A DNA stretch of 64,000 bases. Origin: Corythucha ciliata (lineage: Eukaryota > Arthropoda > Insecta > Hemiptera > Tingidae). The stretch's first letter is position 1. The number at the start of each line of letters is the position of its first letter. The stretch covers positions 38,564,001-38,628,000 of the forward strand of contig CM075943.1 in assembly GCA_038030265.1 (NCBI GenBank), written 5' to 3'. The notes under the pieces were generated by a model, which searched no databases, had not been told where the DNA came from, and saw nothing but the letters and a program-made list of their open reading frames with translations. This document shows, piece after piece, positions 20,986 to 34,131 of this stretch. The translations under genes and the position numbers were made by a program.

Positions 20986-23900
20986 GGCTAATTGGTCATA
21001 ATATTATGTAGACTTGCTGGCGCAAACGGAGGACTCCCGCTGACTCTCCAGCCCTCGTGTCATTCTCACACATCCGATGAGGGCCAGAAGACTAACGAAA
21101 CTTCGAAAAGTTTCTCGCATATGCGATCCAAATGACTCACTGGACAACCGACGGCGAACAGACTGTGACCGACACAATATGTGAGGGCGGGACACAATAT
21201 TATTTGGCCGCATTTCCTTCAAATTGTGGCCGGACTAAACCCCGGTGGCCCAGGGGGAAGGGGAGTGTACAACAATTTGCCGGTCCACGGACTCGACGTT
21301 AGCAAAAGTGGAGGTGAACCTTATTATTAAATTGCGTTCCAATTCCAGAAACAAAATATTTGTGTCTGTGGCCGTTAAATTACGCCTCGAGTATATTTTA
21401 TTCAATTTTTGACTCTAAATGCTTCCTGAGTGAAATTGCATGATGATTAAAACTTCCAAGGAAAAAGCTTGAACATTTTTTTTCTCCTTACTTAGGGCGA
21501 AAAATTGAAGTATCTGCGGCTAAATAGCAGGGCGCGGCATGGCAGGGGCAGGGGCTGCGTGGTAGGCGGGAGGCGCTCTGTTGTGTAAAAGTGGATGTCC
21601 CACTGGAAATTTTACGTGGATGGTCAAGTATTTCGCACAAGATTAGTTACCTCGTTATTTATTGGGAGACATTTCTGTTAATTTTTTAATTGTTTCGTTA
21701 TATGTATGGCGAGAAAACCCGTCCACCAAAGCATATCAGAGATTGTTTGCTCAATTATGTAGAAAGAATTCGAAAATTGAAAAATTGTCTTATTCATGAA
21801 AGCCATGCCCTATAGCTCCCATCCAAATACATCAACCATTTCATTCGCATACTCGCGCATCTCACTATCCTTGAAATGGACAATAGACAGGTTTGAATTC
21901 TCTGTAGCTGTCATTCAACAGAATTGCAATAAGTCGCTTCTATTGACGAATGGGTTGGAGTCGGGAGAGGGGGCATTAATACCTAGAGAACCCCTTTGTG
22001 AGTCTTCCATTAGACTTATCTAGCGTGCCAACGTAGGTGTGAATATATGTATAGGAGACACCTGATGTACCGCCTAAAGCTTTTAACGGTTTCACTTCAC
22101 CATTTATATACTTTGTGAGACTGAAAAATATTTCGAGCCGAGTGCACATATCTTTAAAACTTTCCCCTCGTGTTCGCATAAAGACGAACCGTGATTGTGA
22201 AGTGAATTTAATTATTTATTAACAGTACTGGATCGATTTACACTTGAATAAATCTTTTTAGATTCAAAGAATATAGACCCTTTTATTTCAACTTGACAAC
22301 CGAAATTAAACTTTAATATCTTACAATAAAACCCGAACCTATTCCACTTTTTCTTTTGTTGAAAAAATTAAAGCGGGAAGAGAGAAAATAAATAAAATAA
22401 CAAAAGAAGTTGACAAAAAAAGTGGAATGAGAGAGGGGGAAAGTTTGTTTCTTTTGAGATGAGATCTTGTTAATTATTAGAAGGGAAAAGAATCATTTAT
22501 AGAAAGAAAAAGACGGAGAAGCTTTTTGCCTTCCCTTTATACGATTATGTTGGAAATAGTACTAGTCTTTCACTCCTATACTCCCCCATTAAATTCACGG
22601 CGTGACGTCCTTATTTATTTGAAGTAAAAAGCTCGCAAGGTGAAGAGATGTTATGTACATCAGTCGGATGGAAGGAAACAGAATACCTGAAAACCCCTCC
22701 ACTCTTCTGTCTGTTACCTTTTTTATTCTCCTTATTAAGTAATCGCGATGGAACGTATAGTTCCCAGAGAGAAGCAAACTCGATTCTGTACTCCCTAACT
22801 TGACTATTTGAACTGCGTCAAGTGCCCCTTCCCCCCACCAACTCCTTCTTCAGTTCGCTCTTCCCTTTAAATGCGAATTTAATTGAATAAAAGACTCCAA
22901 GGAACGGCGCAGTGTACAATGACGTAAAGGTGTGGAAACGCCGTCAAGTGCTTCGCGTTCCTATAGAGGAAAGGCTCTCAAATTAACTCCTTGACGATAA
23001 TTAGGCCTGTATAGGAGGTGAGTTGGTGGTGGAGGTTTGGATCGAATGAGATAGAGGAAAAAGAGTTTCTGGAATTGAAGAATAACAAATGCGTTTCAGT
23101 AGAATTTCCGCTTACTACTTGTGCGGGCAAGGTGGAATAATGTGTGTAGTCTGATGCTTAGGGGCGAGGGGGGGTTAAGTTATAGCCCTCTGTGGAATAT
23201 TATTTTACTCTCACGTCTTGTCAAAATGTTCACTTCTCGTTGTTATGAATAACTGCATATGAATGAGAAAACTTACTTGTGTACTTAGATATTTTTCCTG
23301 AAGAGAAGGATGAGTTTTTTATGTATAAAAAATTGGACTAGCGTGGTAGAACTGGAAGAGTGAAAAAGGGGTTGAAAAGAGACGGGGGTGTTTGTGAAAC
23401 CGTCCGAGCTGTAATTTTACCTTTATCAGTTCAGCCAAGTGATATGTTTTGTGCAGACTCGGCGGTTTTGCGAGAAGGCTGGGTGATGCTGAGGAGTACG
23501 GGTTGGGGGGGGGAGTTAACCAAGGGTGTGCTTGCTGAACGATGAGGCTGCTCTTAAACGATGGGTCCAAAGGGGTTAGGCTCTGTGGGGAAGACCTCCT
23601 GCCCGTTAAAGTCCTAAGCTTAGAGATAGTCCCGTACCCGAAGTTGATGTTGAAGCGAACGGAGGGGGAAGGTGTCGAAAGAAGGTTTTTTTTCCCCCGT
23701 GGAGCGGGAAGTGAGGTGTTGGAGGATTGGGGAGAACCCCTCACCATCTCTCTCTCTTTTCACCCCATGCCGAGCGTACAGGCACCCCCTACAATCACTA
23801 GACTTTTCCTTTTTTTTCCCTTGTTCTCCCTTTTATTTCAGAATAATCTTTCTTTCTGCTATTTGCCGGACCCCCCACCATCATCTTGCTGATCTCCTAC

Positions 23901-24540
23901 AACTCGCGAATCCCGGCGTTCCCTTCTTTTATCGTTACTTTTTCCTCTCAACTTGACCAATGCTTTCTTCTCCCTTACTGCCTCCCTTCACATATCTTTC
24001 AAAACAATTTCAGTCTTACCTCAAGCGGAAATGTACACTCGGTTTAGCTCTGGATTATAGAGGAATAATCAAAAAATGGGCATGTGCATGGGCTGAACTG
24101 TAAAACTGAATGCTACGTTGGGCACTACGGCTCTCATTTTGACAGGAGAGGCTATTGCTTTGTTTCAAGCCATTCAAAGCTCCTATTCAATATGCAAGGA
24201 AAGGGGAAAGGTTTTATAGGCTGTTCCATCACAGTTGAAATGAGGGGGGGAGTTGTGTCCTACGAAGAACATTGTCAGAACGTCAGATCGACTCACAGAA
24301 CAGAAAACCTCACCCCACCCATCGCCTGTCCTATTTTTTTATATTATTGTTTTAGGAGAGGACGGATCCCATCCTAGCGTCCGTCAGTCTGAGCCAATGT
24401 CAATCTCAGACCAGTTTTCGAAAAATGAGGAGGAAGCCCACCCCAAGGTTCTCGAAGAGTCCCAATCTCTCGAGAAGCTGGGAAAGGTTGCACATTGTAC
24501 ATATCATGAAACGGCAAAGATCCAGGGCTAACTATCAGTG
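20986..24540. other. Spacer, no gene recognised
   Basis: A minus-strand frame at 21004-21222 (72 codons, one hydrophobic stretch) lies in a slightly GC-richer patch but has no recognisable domain or splice context. The 142-codon minus frame at 23319-23747 is low-complexity and follows CT/GA runs. From about 22200 to 24060 the run-rich texture dominates. Nothing else is supported. Confidence 0.35.
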
Positions 24541-24900
24541 AAATAGCACGCTTCTGGTCTTAATTTCGCGAATCGTATGAATAGTCGAAAAATTACACCG
24601 CTTGTGGATATATATGTATGTGAAATTGTAAGTTTTTGGGCTGAATAGTCAAGGATGCAGTTCTCAATTTAGCATGGCCAGAGGAACTCATGATCCACGT
24701 GCAGCTCAAATCGAAACACTTTGAAAAATGTCCGAAAACGCTCATTTTTGACCACTTTGAGGAGGGCTGACGCACTCTTAGAGGCGTCCTGGCCGAAACC
24801 GCCGGCATTTTTCGTTTCATCATGGCCTGAGGGTCTCATTAACCGCGTTTGGCTTAGATCTGATGAACACTTTAAGCAAATTGGCCAAGTTTTTCGCTCA
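24541..24900. repeat. Type 1 array tail plus two copies of a ~75-bp repeat
   Basis: 24541-24670 has type 1 units (GAAATTGTAAGTTTTTGGGC). Then 24671-24748 and 24821-24895 align as diverged direct copies about 150 bp apart (CATGGCC-GAGG-NTCTCAT). A third copy lies at 42022-42096, ending in a shared CTTTGAAAAATGNCNGAAAA. Confidence 0.6.
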
Positions 24901-25012
24901 CCTAACCGCCCGCGCCGTGGGGACTTTCGGTGAAAATGGCCAGAATTTGAAAACCGACAGAATCTCATCAATGGGAATTGGAAAATCGAAACGGATTTTC
25001 CATCAGGCGAGC

Positions 25013-25287
25013 AGTTAAAGGAGTAGGTAATTAATTAATTAGTGAAGAGACAAGTTTCCTGGACTACCTGTCTATCAACAGGATTGTTGGATGTGTGGTT
25101 TTTTGACATGTGACGGGGAGATTTGTTTTTTTTTTTAGACCTACGGATGCCTTGAAAATGGGGTGCATTTAACCCCGAAACTAGTCGGCATGTTTGAATA
25201 TAATTAAAGAATGTTTTACTCAATTAATTAATCAATTACCTAAATCTTTTAACATTCACGATACAATCAAAAATTAGTTAAAGGAGT
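25013..25287. mobile_element. 251-bp element with perfect 12-bp target duplication and hammerhead-like motif
   Basis: AGTTAAAGGAGT occurs at 25013-25024 and exactly again at 25276-25287. Between them, ends of AGGTAATTAATTAATTAG type (25025 on; complement 25221-25241) are inverted. At 25151-25183 a GGGGT...ACCCC stem is followed by GAAACTAGTCGG, reminiscent of the helix II/GAAA part of hammerhead ribozymes found in Penelope-like elements and related small retroelements. The CUGAUGA box is degenerate here (CTTGAAAA). The duplication is direct evidence of insertion; the class is inference. Confidence 0.7.
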
Positions 25288-28200
25288 TCTCCGCGTGATT
25301 CTGGCAATCATTGCCGATTTGACCCGTTTTCGTGGCCACGTTATCGTCAGACCGGAAGTCCAAGGAAGGGCCTCGACGTCTCAATTACTGGTAAATCTTG
25401 TGGGGTGTTACCATTGGAGCTCAGCAAGAAAGGCAATTAGTGGAAGGAAATATCCAACAAATTTCTGGCGTTATTTTTCATAGATGCAGCTGTAATTGTT
25501 ACAAATTGTTTTATCCTTGGAATTGTTGGTTATCTGTCTTTGTGGCCTTAATGTTAGTATAAGACCACGACGTTCTCAAGTCTAGACTTATATTTCCATG
25601 ATTTTTAGATCGTGGTAGTTAATGTTTTAACTTTTTCATTTGAATAAGTATTGATCTCGGTCCTCTCTATCAAGGCCTTCCTCGTACAATCAGGAAAAAA
25701 CTGGAGTAATTCCTCGAAGTCCCCACAAAACCCATCATCTTTAACTTTTAACCCTTCCACCAGTCTCATCTTGTCATGTCTCTTTCTCTTTCTCTGGTAA
25801 TAATAATTAAATCGAGTCCATTTACTTAATGAAAACCGTGTTTTGTTCCAACCAAACTTTTGTAGCGTCAGTGTGTGAGATGAGAGGAAAGGGGCCTTTT
25901 TGAAGTACTTATAAAATCTTTGAGGGAATCAAATTTGAAAATGGAAGTTCCACGGGGGTTGGGGTGGGAAAAAGCTGAAGGGACGAACTCTTGACTTATA
26001 AAGCCCTTTTATTTTCAAAGTGCACAAAAACGGACAGTATTGGCAATTGAGCCTTCTTTACGAAACTTTTAATATTATTTTCTCCCTATACATAATAAAA
26101 TATAGCCAGAAGAAAAAATAAATTTCTTGAAGATTTAATGTATAATAATAGTTTGAGAATCTATCGGAGTAAGGATTCGTGGAACTTATATGTTTCTTTT
26201 TCCGAGTACTTCTCCTAATATAAGGCACCACTAAAAAGCTTTATTTCCCCCTTTACCCACGTTCGTGGAACGGATGAAGGGGGGTGATTATGTAGCGTTC
26301 TTGAATTCTTTCTCAGTGGCAAAGAGGAAGTGGCTCAATTACTTTTTTTTCGCTTCGCCTTAAAATTTCAAGTCACACTCCGAAAAAAAAAGGAGAAAAG
26401 AGTGGGATTGCGGGATAAGGTGTGAGTGAGAGAGAGAGAGAGAGAGTGATATAACTCGGGAAAGCGGTAAGAATAACAAAGGAAGACTAGGCTTCATTGT
26501 TACTAATGGACCGAAATGAGGGGGCGGGGCTCATTTGATTCTAATAGAACTGTTTCTTTAATCTCTCAATTCACGAGCGAGTGAACAGAGGTGACAGAAT
26601 GGAGACTCGTTGGTGGTGGTGTAGAGGAAACGAATTGAAGGGGAAAAGAAATAGGTTTTCCTCGGGACCAGCCCAATTTCCTTTTTCAACTTCAATTTTC
26701 TCTTCCCACCAAATAACCTTTAAGAATCACATTGAAGATATTATAGTACCATAATTATCTGGACACGCTATTGCTCTTTACGAAATAAGGGGCCCTTGCT
26801 GGGGAGTGGGAGGCATGAGAAGTTAAAGTGTATCTGTTTCGGTTATTGAATCTCTAGATTTCCCCAGCTCTTTCAATAAGAGTAAGAGTAATAAGAACGA
26901 CTATGTTCTCTACTTGATTAAAGTAACGGCTTGAGAACATAGAGTAAATGTTATGAAAGGGTGTAAAGGGACGCTCATAATTAACAGAATTTAATAACCC
27001 TTTAGGTGTTTTGATACGTAAATAGTATCAGTTAATTTCGGTTTATTTAGCAGTAAAGTATCCAGGGAGCGTCTTATTAAATTCAAAAATATAATTAAAT
27101 TTTAGCCACAGTGAGGCAAGAAGTCAGGGGCAAGAGAAGTTATGCCCTCTTTTTAAAGCGATATTAAACTAGCTCGATGTACAATTTTAAATCTTGGAAA
27201 CAAAATATCGTGCTACACTGCACCAGACACCACCAGGAACTTGTGGAGGGTAAAAAACAAAAAACAAAAAATTAAAATAAAATCCGATGACTGAGACAAT
27301 CTGACAGGTGGAAGCCTCACTGTTGACAGTAGATAATCGCTCGGTTGATATTTTAATTAATTTCAAAGTTAAAAAGATTCAAGAGCACGGGGACTGTGGA
27401 GGGTTGGAGAAGAGGACTCGCGTCATCAAGTTTTAGAAGGCGAAGATAAGATTTATTTCATCAAAAGGTCGGGCTTGGAATAAAATGAGTTTGCTGGTGT
27501 TTATGTTGTGGAAGAGTGAGAAGGTTGAGTTTAAACGGCTGTTGTTAAAGGGGTTTTAGAACCACCGGGCCGGGGATGATAAAATGAAAAAAAAAAAAAA
27601 GGTGAGAAAAAAGGGTGAAGAAGACTAACTCAACTATATCCAGTCCCTTTGGGTGAACAATTGATTGGACAGAGTGACGCCCCTCAGTGTCACTATGTCC
27701 TCTCCCTCTTCACTCAACACCGTCGTTCCGCAACTTTTTTTTTTTTTTTTTGGACTGGCGTCGGTGGTTGCCTCACTCGAGGGACTTATTCTTTTCTGCC
27801 TTGTTTATTCCAATTTCTTGTTAATTTATTCATTACGCTTGATTTACATTGGAGAAAAGAGCAGTGGGAGAGTGTCGGTGCGATGGGTACGGCGGGGAGG
27901 GATTTAAGAGACGAGTCGCTGGAGATGACAGCTTAATCAATAAACTGTTCGTCCTCTAAAAGGAAAATTTGGTTAGCTTTTTTTTCATTTCTTTATTATA
28001 TTGTTTTTGACAAAAACCTTCCAAAGTGAGTGCATCTGTAAGCTGTTACCATTAATCTGACCCCTCCACCATTATTCATGGCTCAACCCAGCTCGTGAAT
28101 CCGTTTTTATCCATAACTTCAGCCAGCGTCCTACTTTTGTTTACCTGCCTTTGCCTTTTTCCTACTTTTCGTGCACAACTTGTAACGCTTGGTGGGTCTA

Positions 28201-28486
28201 CCGTCCCCCGTCCATGATTCGTCCTCACGGTTCTCATCAGCGCTGATGGTGAGCCTTCCCGGGCTTCTCTCTGGCTCGGTTTCGTCAGGTGAGACTGAGC
28301 GCCAGTGGCAGAGTTCTTAGCGCAATAGCAACTATAGCACTTCTGCTCTCCCGGGCAGGAGTGGTCTGTCAGCTCCATACAAGGCCGTAAAACGAACGGT
28401 GACAAATCAAATTCCGTCTTTTGGCTTTTTCAAACCTCAATTTCCAAATGTCCAACCACCAATGTCTCCGGTAGGACAGAAACCCT
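25288..28486. other. Spacer with an (AG)9 run, no gene recognised
   Basis: Run-rich texture from about 25700 to 28060. An (AG)n microsatellite lies at 26429-26446, an A-run at 27586-27600 and a T-run at 27738-27751. A minus frame at 28076-28405 includes a cysteine cluster (CPGEQKCYSCYC) in a GC-richer patch, but I recognise no family. Other frames are chance. Confidence 0.4.
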
Positions 28487-28545
28487 AGATAAGATAAAAG
28501 ATAAGATAAAATATACAAGATAGATAAAATAGATAAGATAAAATT
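28487..28545. repeat. AGATAAGATAAA tandem repeat
   Basis: Six or more imperfect units of AGATAA/AGATAAAA in 59 bp. Confidence 0.85.
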
Positions 28546-28789
28546 CAGCGTGGTTTACCGATCAGGAGAAACGCCTAGAGTTTCGAGAAACAATGGCCCC
28601 GGGTGGGGTTTGGCTGTTTATCCCTCTCTCTGCTCCCTCTGCTCTTGTCATACAGAATTATGAGTGTTTAATTTCGAAGAAATTCTTCTACCAAAGTTAC
28701 CAGAATTTGGTCAGGGAATTTCACGAAACTGGTCAGGGAAACCAGGAAAAGTCAGGGAATTCCGTGCGATCCATTCTGTGGCAACCCTG

Positions 28790-29420
28790 ACTTGGCTCTT
28801 TCAAGCCTCAACCTCTGGATATTTGTTCTTCAAAACCATATTCCTTGTATTTGGCCAAACCTCCCCCGAGGGCGAGGTTGAGGCCCTGTGGCCTCAAACC
28901 TCGGCCCATAGGTCTGGTTAGTGCAAAAAAAAAAAAAAATGATTCAGCTCGTTCAAAAACCAAACGTTTTTGACAAACAGTTTCGTCGCGGATTCGCGCT
29001 TTCCCGTAACCAACTATCACGAATTTCGCTCTTCATAAACAAATTTCACGAATTTTTGTTATTTCATACCACTATTTTGCTTTCCCTCTTTCCTAAGCGG
29101 AATTTCGTTGCATTGGTATCTGTGAAACGAAGGCAAGTTCGTGGCTCAGATTAAGAAAAAGGCAGTTAAAATGAGCACAAATTGCCAATTCGAGGCTAAA
29201 ATTGAGACAAAATGCTAATGAAATTGAGAAAATTGTTGAAATTGATGAAAATTGGGTGGAATTGAGAAAAGCGCTCATTTTTGCCTAAAATTGAGCAAGT
29301 CGCGGTTTCTGGAGGAAATGCTGTTGCTAAAATTAAGAAAAAGTGCTAATTATGGATTAAAGTGAAAAAAATCGCCTCTAAATTTGAGACAATCGCTAAA
29401 ATAATGGAAATCGCTACTTT
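28790..29420. repeat. Adjacent type 3 and type 2 degenerate arrays
   Basis: 28790-29060 has units of type 3 (TTCGCGGATTCGCGCTTTC, AATTTCACGAATTTTTG). 29140-29420 has type 2 units (AATTCGAGGCTAAAATTGAG). The direct juxtaposition of two ~30-bp types that share a CGCGG/AATT core is repeated at 54360-54680. Confidence 0.6.
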
Positions 29421-31358
29421 TTGGCTTATACGTTGACTAATAGCCCCAAAACATCATTGTAAGACTACGTTATACTTTTTATGTATTCAAAATGCCAGCT
29501 AAAAGAACTTTGATAGTACGATCTTATACAAAAATGTGGCGCTTTGGGATGCGTTTATCAATGCACTTATTCTACATACAGTAATGTAAATTAAAGTCAA
29601 CCAAATTAACTCTAATTTGTTATGCGATCGCCCTCTCTTTGAATGAAGCCAGCTAGTTATTGCCAGCCCCTCTCCTCCTCCACACCAACGATATCGTCAT
29701 CCGAACGCCGATTTCGCTCGCATTCAATAACCCTTATGCAGGCTTACACTTTTCCTGTTCCCTCTGCAATTTCAATTTTAATTTTAATAAAAACACTGTC
29801 CACCACCTCTCTTTCCAGCAATAATTGAACCCTCTTTCCCTTTGTTTTAACTTGTGCACTTCGCCTATCGCTGAAATTTAAATGAACTGTCAAGCTCAGC
29901 CGCTCTACTGTATAGTTTAGGCGATGGGTGCAACGAGGTCTTTGTTTTTGTTTTGTTTTTTTCCCACGATTAAACATTTTATCGCAAGGTTTGAGGGATT
30001 TTTTTGCCCCCCAGAGTCATATTGGTGGCGTTTGAGGGAAGCAATAAAAATCAGGACAGGTGTTTGGCAAAAAGGAAAAGGACAGGAGGGGCTCTCAATT
30101 TGAAGTTTGTCACCGCACGCTGTTCCCTGACGATTTTTCAGAGGGCTGCCCTCGTCTTCTCCTCCTCCTCTTCCCCATCACACAGCGTATATTGTCTACC
30201 TTCAAAACGAAGCAATTGGCGGGTCATTTGCTTAGTAGGAAAAGGAAGTAGTTGAAATGGTGGTGGAACGTCATGAAGGGAATACTTGGAGGGAGGTACA
30301 CAAGTCAGGAAAGTTAATTACTTGTTGAAATAATAATGAACGGACAGTTTCATTACTGGCAGCCGCCAATGGTTCCCTAGGTGGTCATCCCGCTTAGGTG
30401 GTGATGTAGCAGTGTTGTGGAGGGGTGAGAGAGAAAGAGAGTTTGAAATGGTCGTTTCTATAAATTTACTAGAAGTGCTGACTGCCCCATGAGCAAACCC
30501 TCACAGTGTTAAATCTTGAAACCGGAGGCGTGTGCGTGTTTTTTTTTCTGCAGGGACTTCATAGAAAATTATTATCATTCCTAAGCAGCGCAGTGCCTAT
30601 TTCATAAACCTGAGGAACCTTTATCTTTCTTAATTGAGACTCCTAAATCAGCCCCTGGGTGTTGAAACTCACGTTGCGCCGTTTAAAGGGTTAAATGGAT
30701 GCAGATACACACCTCTGTCTCCTTCACTTTTGATGAACAGTTTCTAGGGACCGCGGCTGTGGGAAATGAAGCGCTAGATACATACAAATCACCTCCATAA
30801 CTGCAAGTGTTTTGTTTTGGAGCAGAATATTACTTGTCATGCAACGAATTCACCCCTGCTTTTCCTTCTCATCCTAGAATTTCCTGTCTTGCCTAAACGA
30901 ATATCCTTTTCTCATCGATCTTAGTGTAACTTGAAGTATTTCTTTTGTTTCAGGTGAGCGATAATTTAAAGAAATGGGTTCCGTAAGTCATATATTTCTC
31001 TAAAAATAATTTTTTTAAACGACCCGCAGATCATCATTTCTTTCGTTTTTATATCATCCCTTCCCTACCGTTGTACCGAATAAAGATTGTTTGACTTAGG
31101 CAACAACCCGCACGACTTAACGAGCGTTGCGGGAAAAAAGAATACCTCCACAATAATCCTGTCCAAATCTTTACTTCGCCTTCTCCGAACGATAAAACAG
31201 TCTTATTGCGCCAGCTGCGGAAGGATGGGCGCGTTAAAGTCCAAAGAAAGGAAAAACTAGTTGTTTTTTTTGTTAACCTCATCAAATTTTCAACAAGTAA
31301 GCAAGGTACGATTAGATGACGAGCGGGAATATCGATTTAAAATATTGGTAATTCACCT
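29421..31358. other. Spacer, no gene recognised apart from a possible microexon
   Basis: Run-rich texture; frames of 61-109 codons lack motifs. The single splice-like feature at 30954-30982 is listed separately. Confidence 0.4.
30954..30982 (+). other. Possible 29-base 5' exon with start codon
   Basis: TTTCTTTTGTTTCAG ends at 30953, and 29 bases later there is a strong donor, TCC|GTAAGT (30983). The 29 bases contain AAAGAAATGGG (ATG 30974-30976), giving M-G-S before the donor. This is the layout of a short first coding exon. No partner exon is recognised, so it may be chance. Confidence 0.25.
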
Positions 31359-31379
31359 TTAAGGCTGTTGACGGTGCTT

Positions 31380-31640
31380 CAACTTCGGTACACGATTTCA
31401 TTGTGGTGAAACCGAGATATTTCATGAAAATTGGCACATAGCTATTTCTAACCAATTAAATTGTCAGTATGGATTCACTTTTTGGAAAAAAAAATTCTGA
31501 GGGGGGGTTCCCCCCGCAACGAAAGCTTCGGTACACGTTTTCTTGGACAAAAATGCAATATACTTTTTATTATTATTTTTTCGCGAATCTTTGAGGTTGC
31601 AAAATTGTCACTATGGATTCACTTTTTTCAAATTTCAATT
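31380..31640 (+). repeat. Two diverged direct copies, ~145-154-bp offset
   Basis: CTTCGGTACACG occurs at 31383 and 31526; AAATTGTCANTATGGATTCA occurs at 31458 and 31612. The sequence between them is diverged. Confidence 0.65.
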
Positions 31641-33592
31641 TTTTTTTAAATTTTCATTTTTTAAAAATCGTAGCCTCGATAAAAATGTTTATTCCCATCG
31701 TATATATTTGAGGAAATAGGTTGAGAATACAGTCAAAATTTTTTAAAACGTATTCATCAACACTTTCGTATTGTTTTAAGAACTTATTCCTAATTAATAG
31801 CATGAAATGAGGATTCTACCTCGTGGCGCTGTGCTGCGGCTAGTTTGAAAAGGTGGATTCTATACAATTATTCGTTGGACTCGAGATGCTACCAGCCCCC
31901 CTCTAACTTCACCTACCCTACTTGTCCAATAACTCCCTCAAGGTTACAGAAAGTATGTTGTTTTTTTTTTTTTTGTTTTTTCTTTTTTTCCTTTCATGTC
32001 TTTTGAGTTTTGGGGGCTGAAGAATACGTGAGGATCGTTTTCCGGGCTAGGCCGGCGAAACAATCTACCGTCTTCGGGAGTTGTTTCATTTTTTGTTTTT
32101 CGCCTAAAAAACAGAACTCGCAGAATAAGAATAAAATAAGTTTAATACTGATTAACCCCCGCACGAACCAATTGATTTTTAGCGTTCGAAGAACTCGTCG
32201 CTGTTCTGATCCAATAGGGGGAGGGTAATGGGGGAAACTACCCCCTCCCCCAGGATGTCAGGAAAGTTGATTTTTAAAGAATGATAAAGAGAATATCACG
32301 ACGATTAGCTGAGGACAAGCGGTGGTTAAAAAGCTTATTTGTCAATTCTCTCATAAAAGTAAGGCTACCCCTTTCCTTCCTGCAATGCCAATTTTCTAGC
32401 CTCACCTTGTCATAAAGTCGTCAAACAATGTCATACCCTCAAACCTGACGCTTTTCTGACTTCTGGGATTTTCACATCAGGCAGAATCACAAAGCGCCGT
32501 TTCTGCTTCCAAATATTAAACTCTGGGATGTCGAGTGGTGTTTTTAAAGCAAGTTGTAGTCAAGGAAGCAAGTTACCAAACGGGGTAGTTACAGGAAAAA
32601 ACTCTGGGACTAAGTTTGATGACTGATTTTAATGTTTTCAGGTGTGCTGAGTCTGATTTTTAACTTTGCCCAACGTTACAACCCCGGCAACACGGCGAAA
32701 TTTGAGTGGATTTTTAACTATCGTGTTTTTGGGGCGTTTTCACCACGCCATCTCTTTAATAGGGTTTAAAACATGGTTTCCGCTCATTTATTATGTTTTT
32801 AGAAGTCCTTAATCGGAATTTCAAACCCCCAAACTCTAACTACTGCCAATTAACACCATGCTAGTGATGTAGAGTAGATTCTTAACCAAAGAAATCAGTA
32901 GCAATAGTGAAAATAAACGACATATTAGCACTCATGAAGTATAGCACTTGGGAATTTTTGATGGAATTTGGGGGTGGGCACCTGCCCCACGAAATCTGCG
33001 CTTTTGATTCTAGGGGAGGGCAACTGCCCACTCTTGCCCCCCCCCTCCCGCTGGCCACGTCCATGATTAGTCTACACCGATGTTCTCAGAGATATTTCAC
33101 CAAATCGAACAAAAGGGCCCTCAAATCAAAATTTGAGATCGTGCAGCGCCAACACCCAACGTGGAATCTTCAGGATTTTTTTAGGAAATGGAAGGACGTG
33201 TATCTGAAAGAGATTGCCAAGCGTTTATCAGTTTTTCCTGCTTGAGGCTCCAGCAAATTTTCCGTCAGCGGCAGAAAATGGTCAAATTTTGACGGGCCAT
33301 ATCTCAGGAACCATTAGTCATACGGAGATACAATTGGGCTTAAACAGTCGCAAACTTAGTCTATTTCAAAAATGCAAAGGAGCGCAATCATCGAAAAGTA
33401 CTTAGTTCCAGAGATACAACCGATAAAAAGTAAGAAAATTTCCAGTTTTTTTTGCGATTTTCGACGTGCAGCCGACCGATTTTTTGTTGGCAAAGTTCAG
33501 ACTCGGATTCAGCACCCCAAGGAACATAAGATCCGTTGACAAAACTACTTCTATACTTTTGTCCCGGCCAATTCCCCTTTTGACTGGACTTA
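31641..33592. other. Spacer, no gene recognised
   Basis: Long A/T runs at 31620-31680 and 31961-31990. No coding or repeat structure that I can delimit. 33260-33430 contains phrases such as CCATATCTCAGGAACC that recall the internal motifs of the CAGGGTG elements, but no terminus. Confidence 0.35.
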
Positions 33593-33730
33593 GGCCCGTA
33601 TTCAGAAACCAATCTTAACCTTTACGTCTCCTTTAAGCGCTTCAAAACAGATGACACATTTTAATAAACCATCACATTTTTCAACTCCTTTAGTTAAGGC
33701 TTTGTAAAGGTAGGTTTCTGAATACGGCCC
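33593..33730. mobile_element. 138-bp MITE, TIR GGSCCGTATTCAGAAACC
   Basis: 18-bp terminal inverted repeat with one mismatch: 33593-33610 and 33713-33730. Both ends are flanked by TA (or, read wider, TTA/TAA). No coding content. It shares the start TAGGSCCG with the larger element at 47353-47833. Confidence 0.85.
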
Positions 33731-33885
33731 TAAATCTTGTCATTTTAATACTCTTCTCATCTAAAGATGATACAAAGAATGAGTCACACAACGAACTCCT
33801 TACGCCTGTGAAACATAGGCACTACCGGGCAGCTTCGTTCAATGGCTCGTCCAGATTCGATTCAGTCTTGTTCAAGTGTCGCTAG

Positions 33886-34131
33886 AGGACCTTTAAAACA
33901 CAGGTACTGCAACACGGATTTCAGCGCCATATTTGGTCCCTCAGTTGTTAGGGTAAACAAAATATCATGAATGAAAAAATTGTCATCGTAACAGCAAACA
34001 AACGCGGAACGCGATCTAAATAAATCAAAATATATTACTTGTCAATGAGATCAGGTGATAATTATAATCATGTGAGGGACCAAGCATGGCGCCGATTTCC
34101 GTGTTGCAGTACTCGTGTTTTATAGTGCCTT
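33886..34131. mobile_element. ~246-bp MITE with near-identical direct flanks
   Basis: Arms 33886-33944 and 34074-34131 are complementary (TAAAACAC and GTACTGCAACACGG shared). AGTGTCGCTAGA at left and AGTGTCGCCTAGA at right flank it in the same orientation, so they look like an 11-bp-class target duplication with one inserted base, or part of the ends. Confidence 0.75.

Noticed and set aside
23319..23747. 142-codon minus-strand frame
   Set aside because: Low-complexity S/P/L-rich translation of CT/GA runs, no domain, and an equally open frame on the opposite strand.
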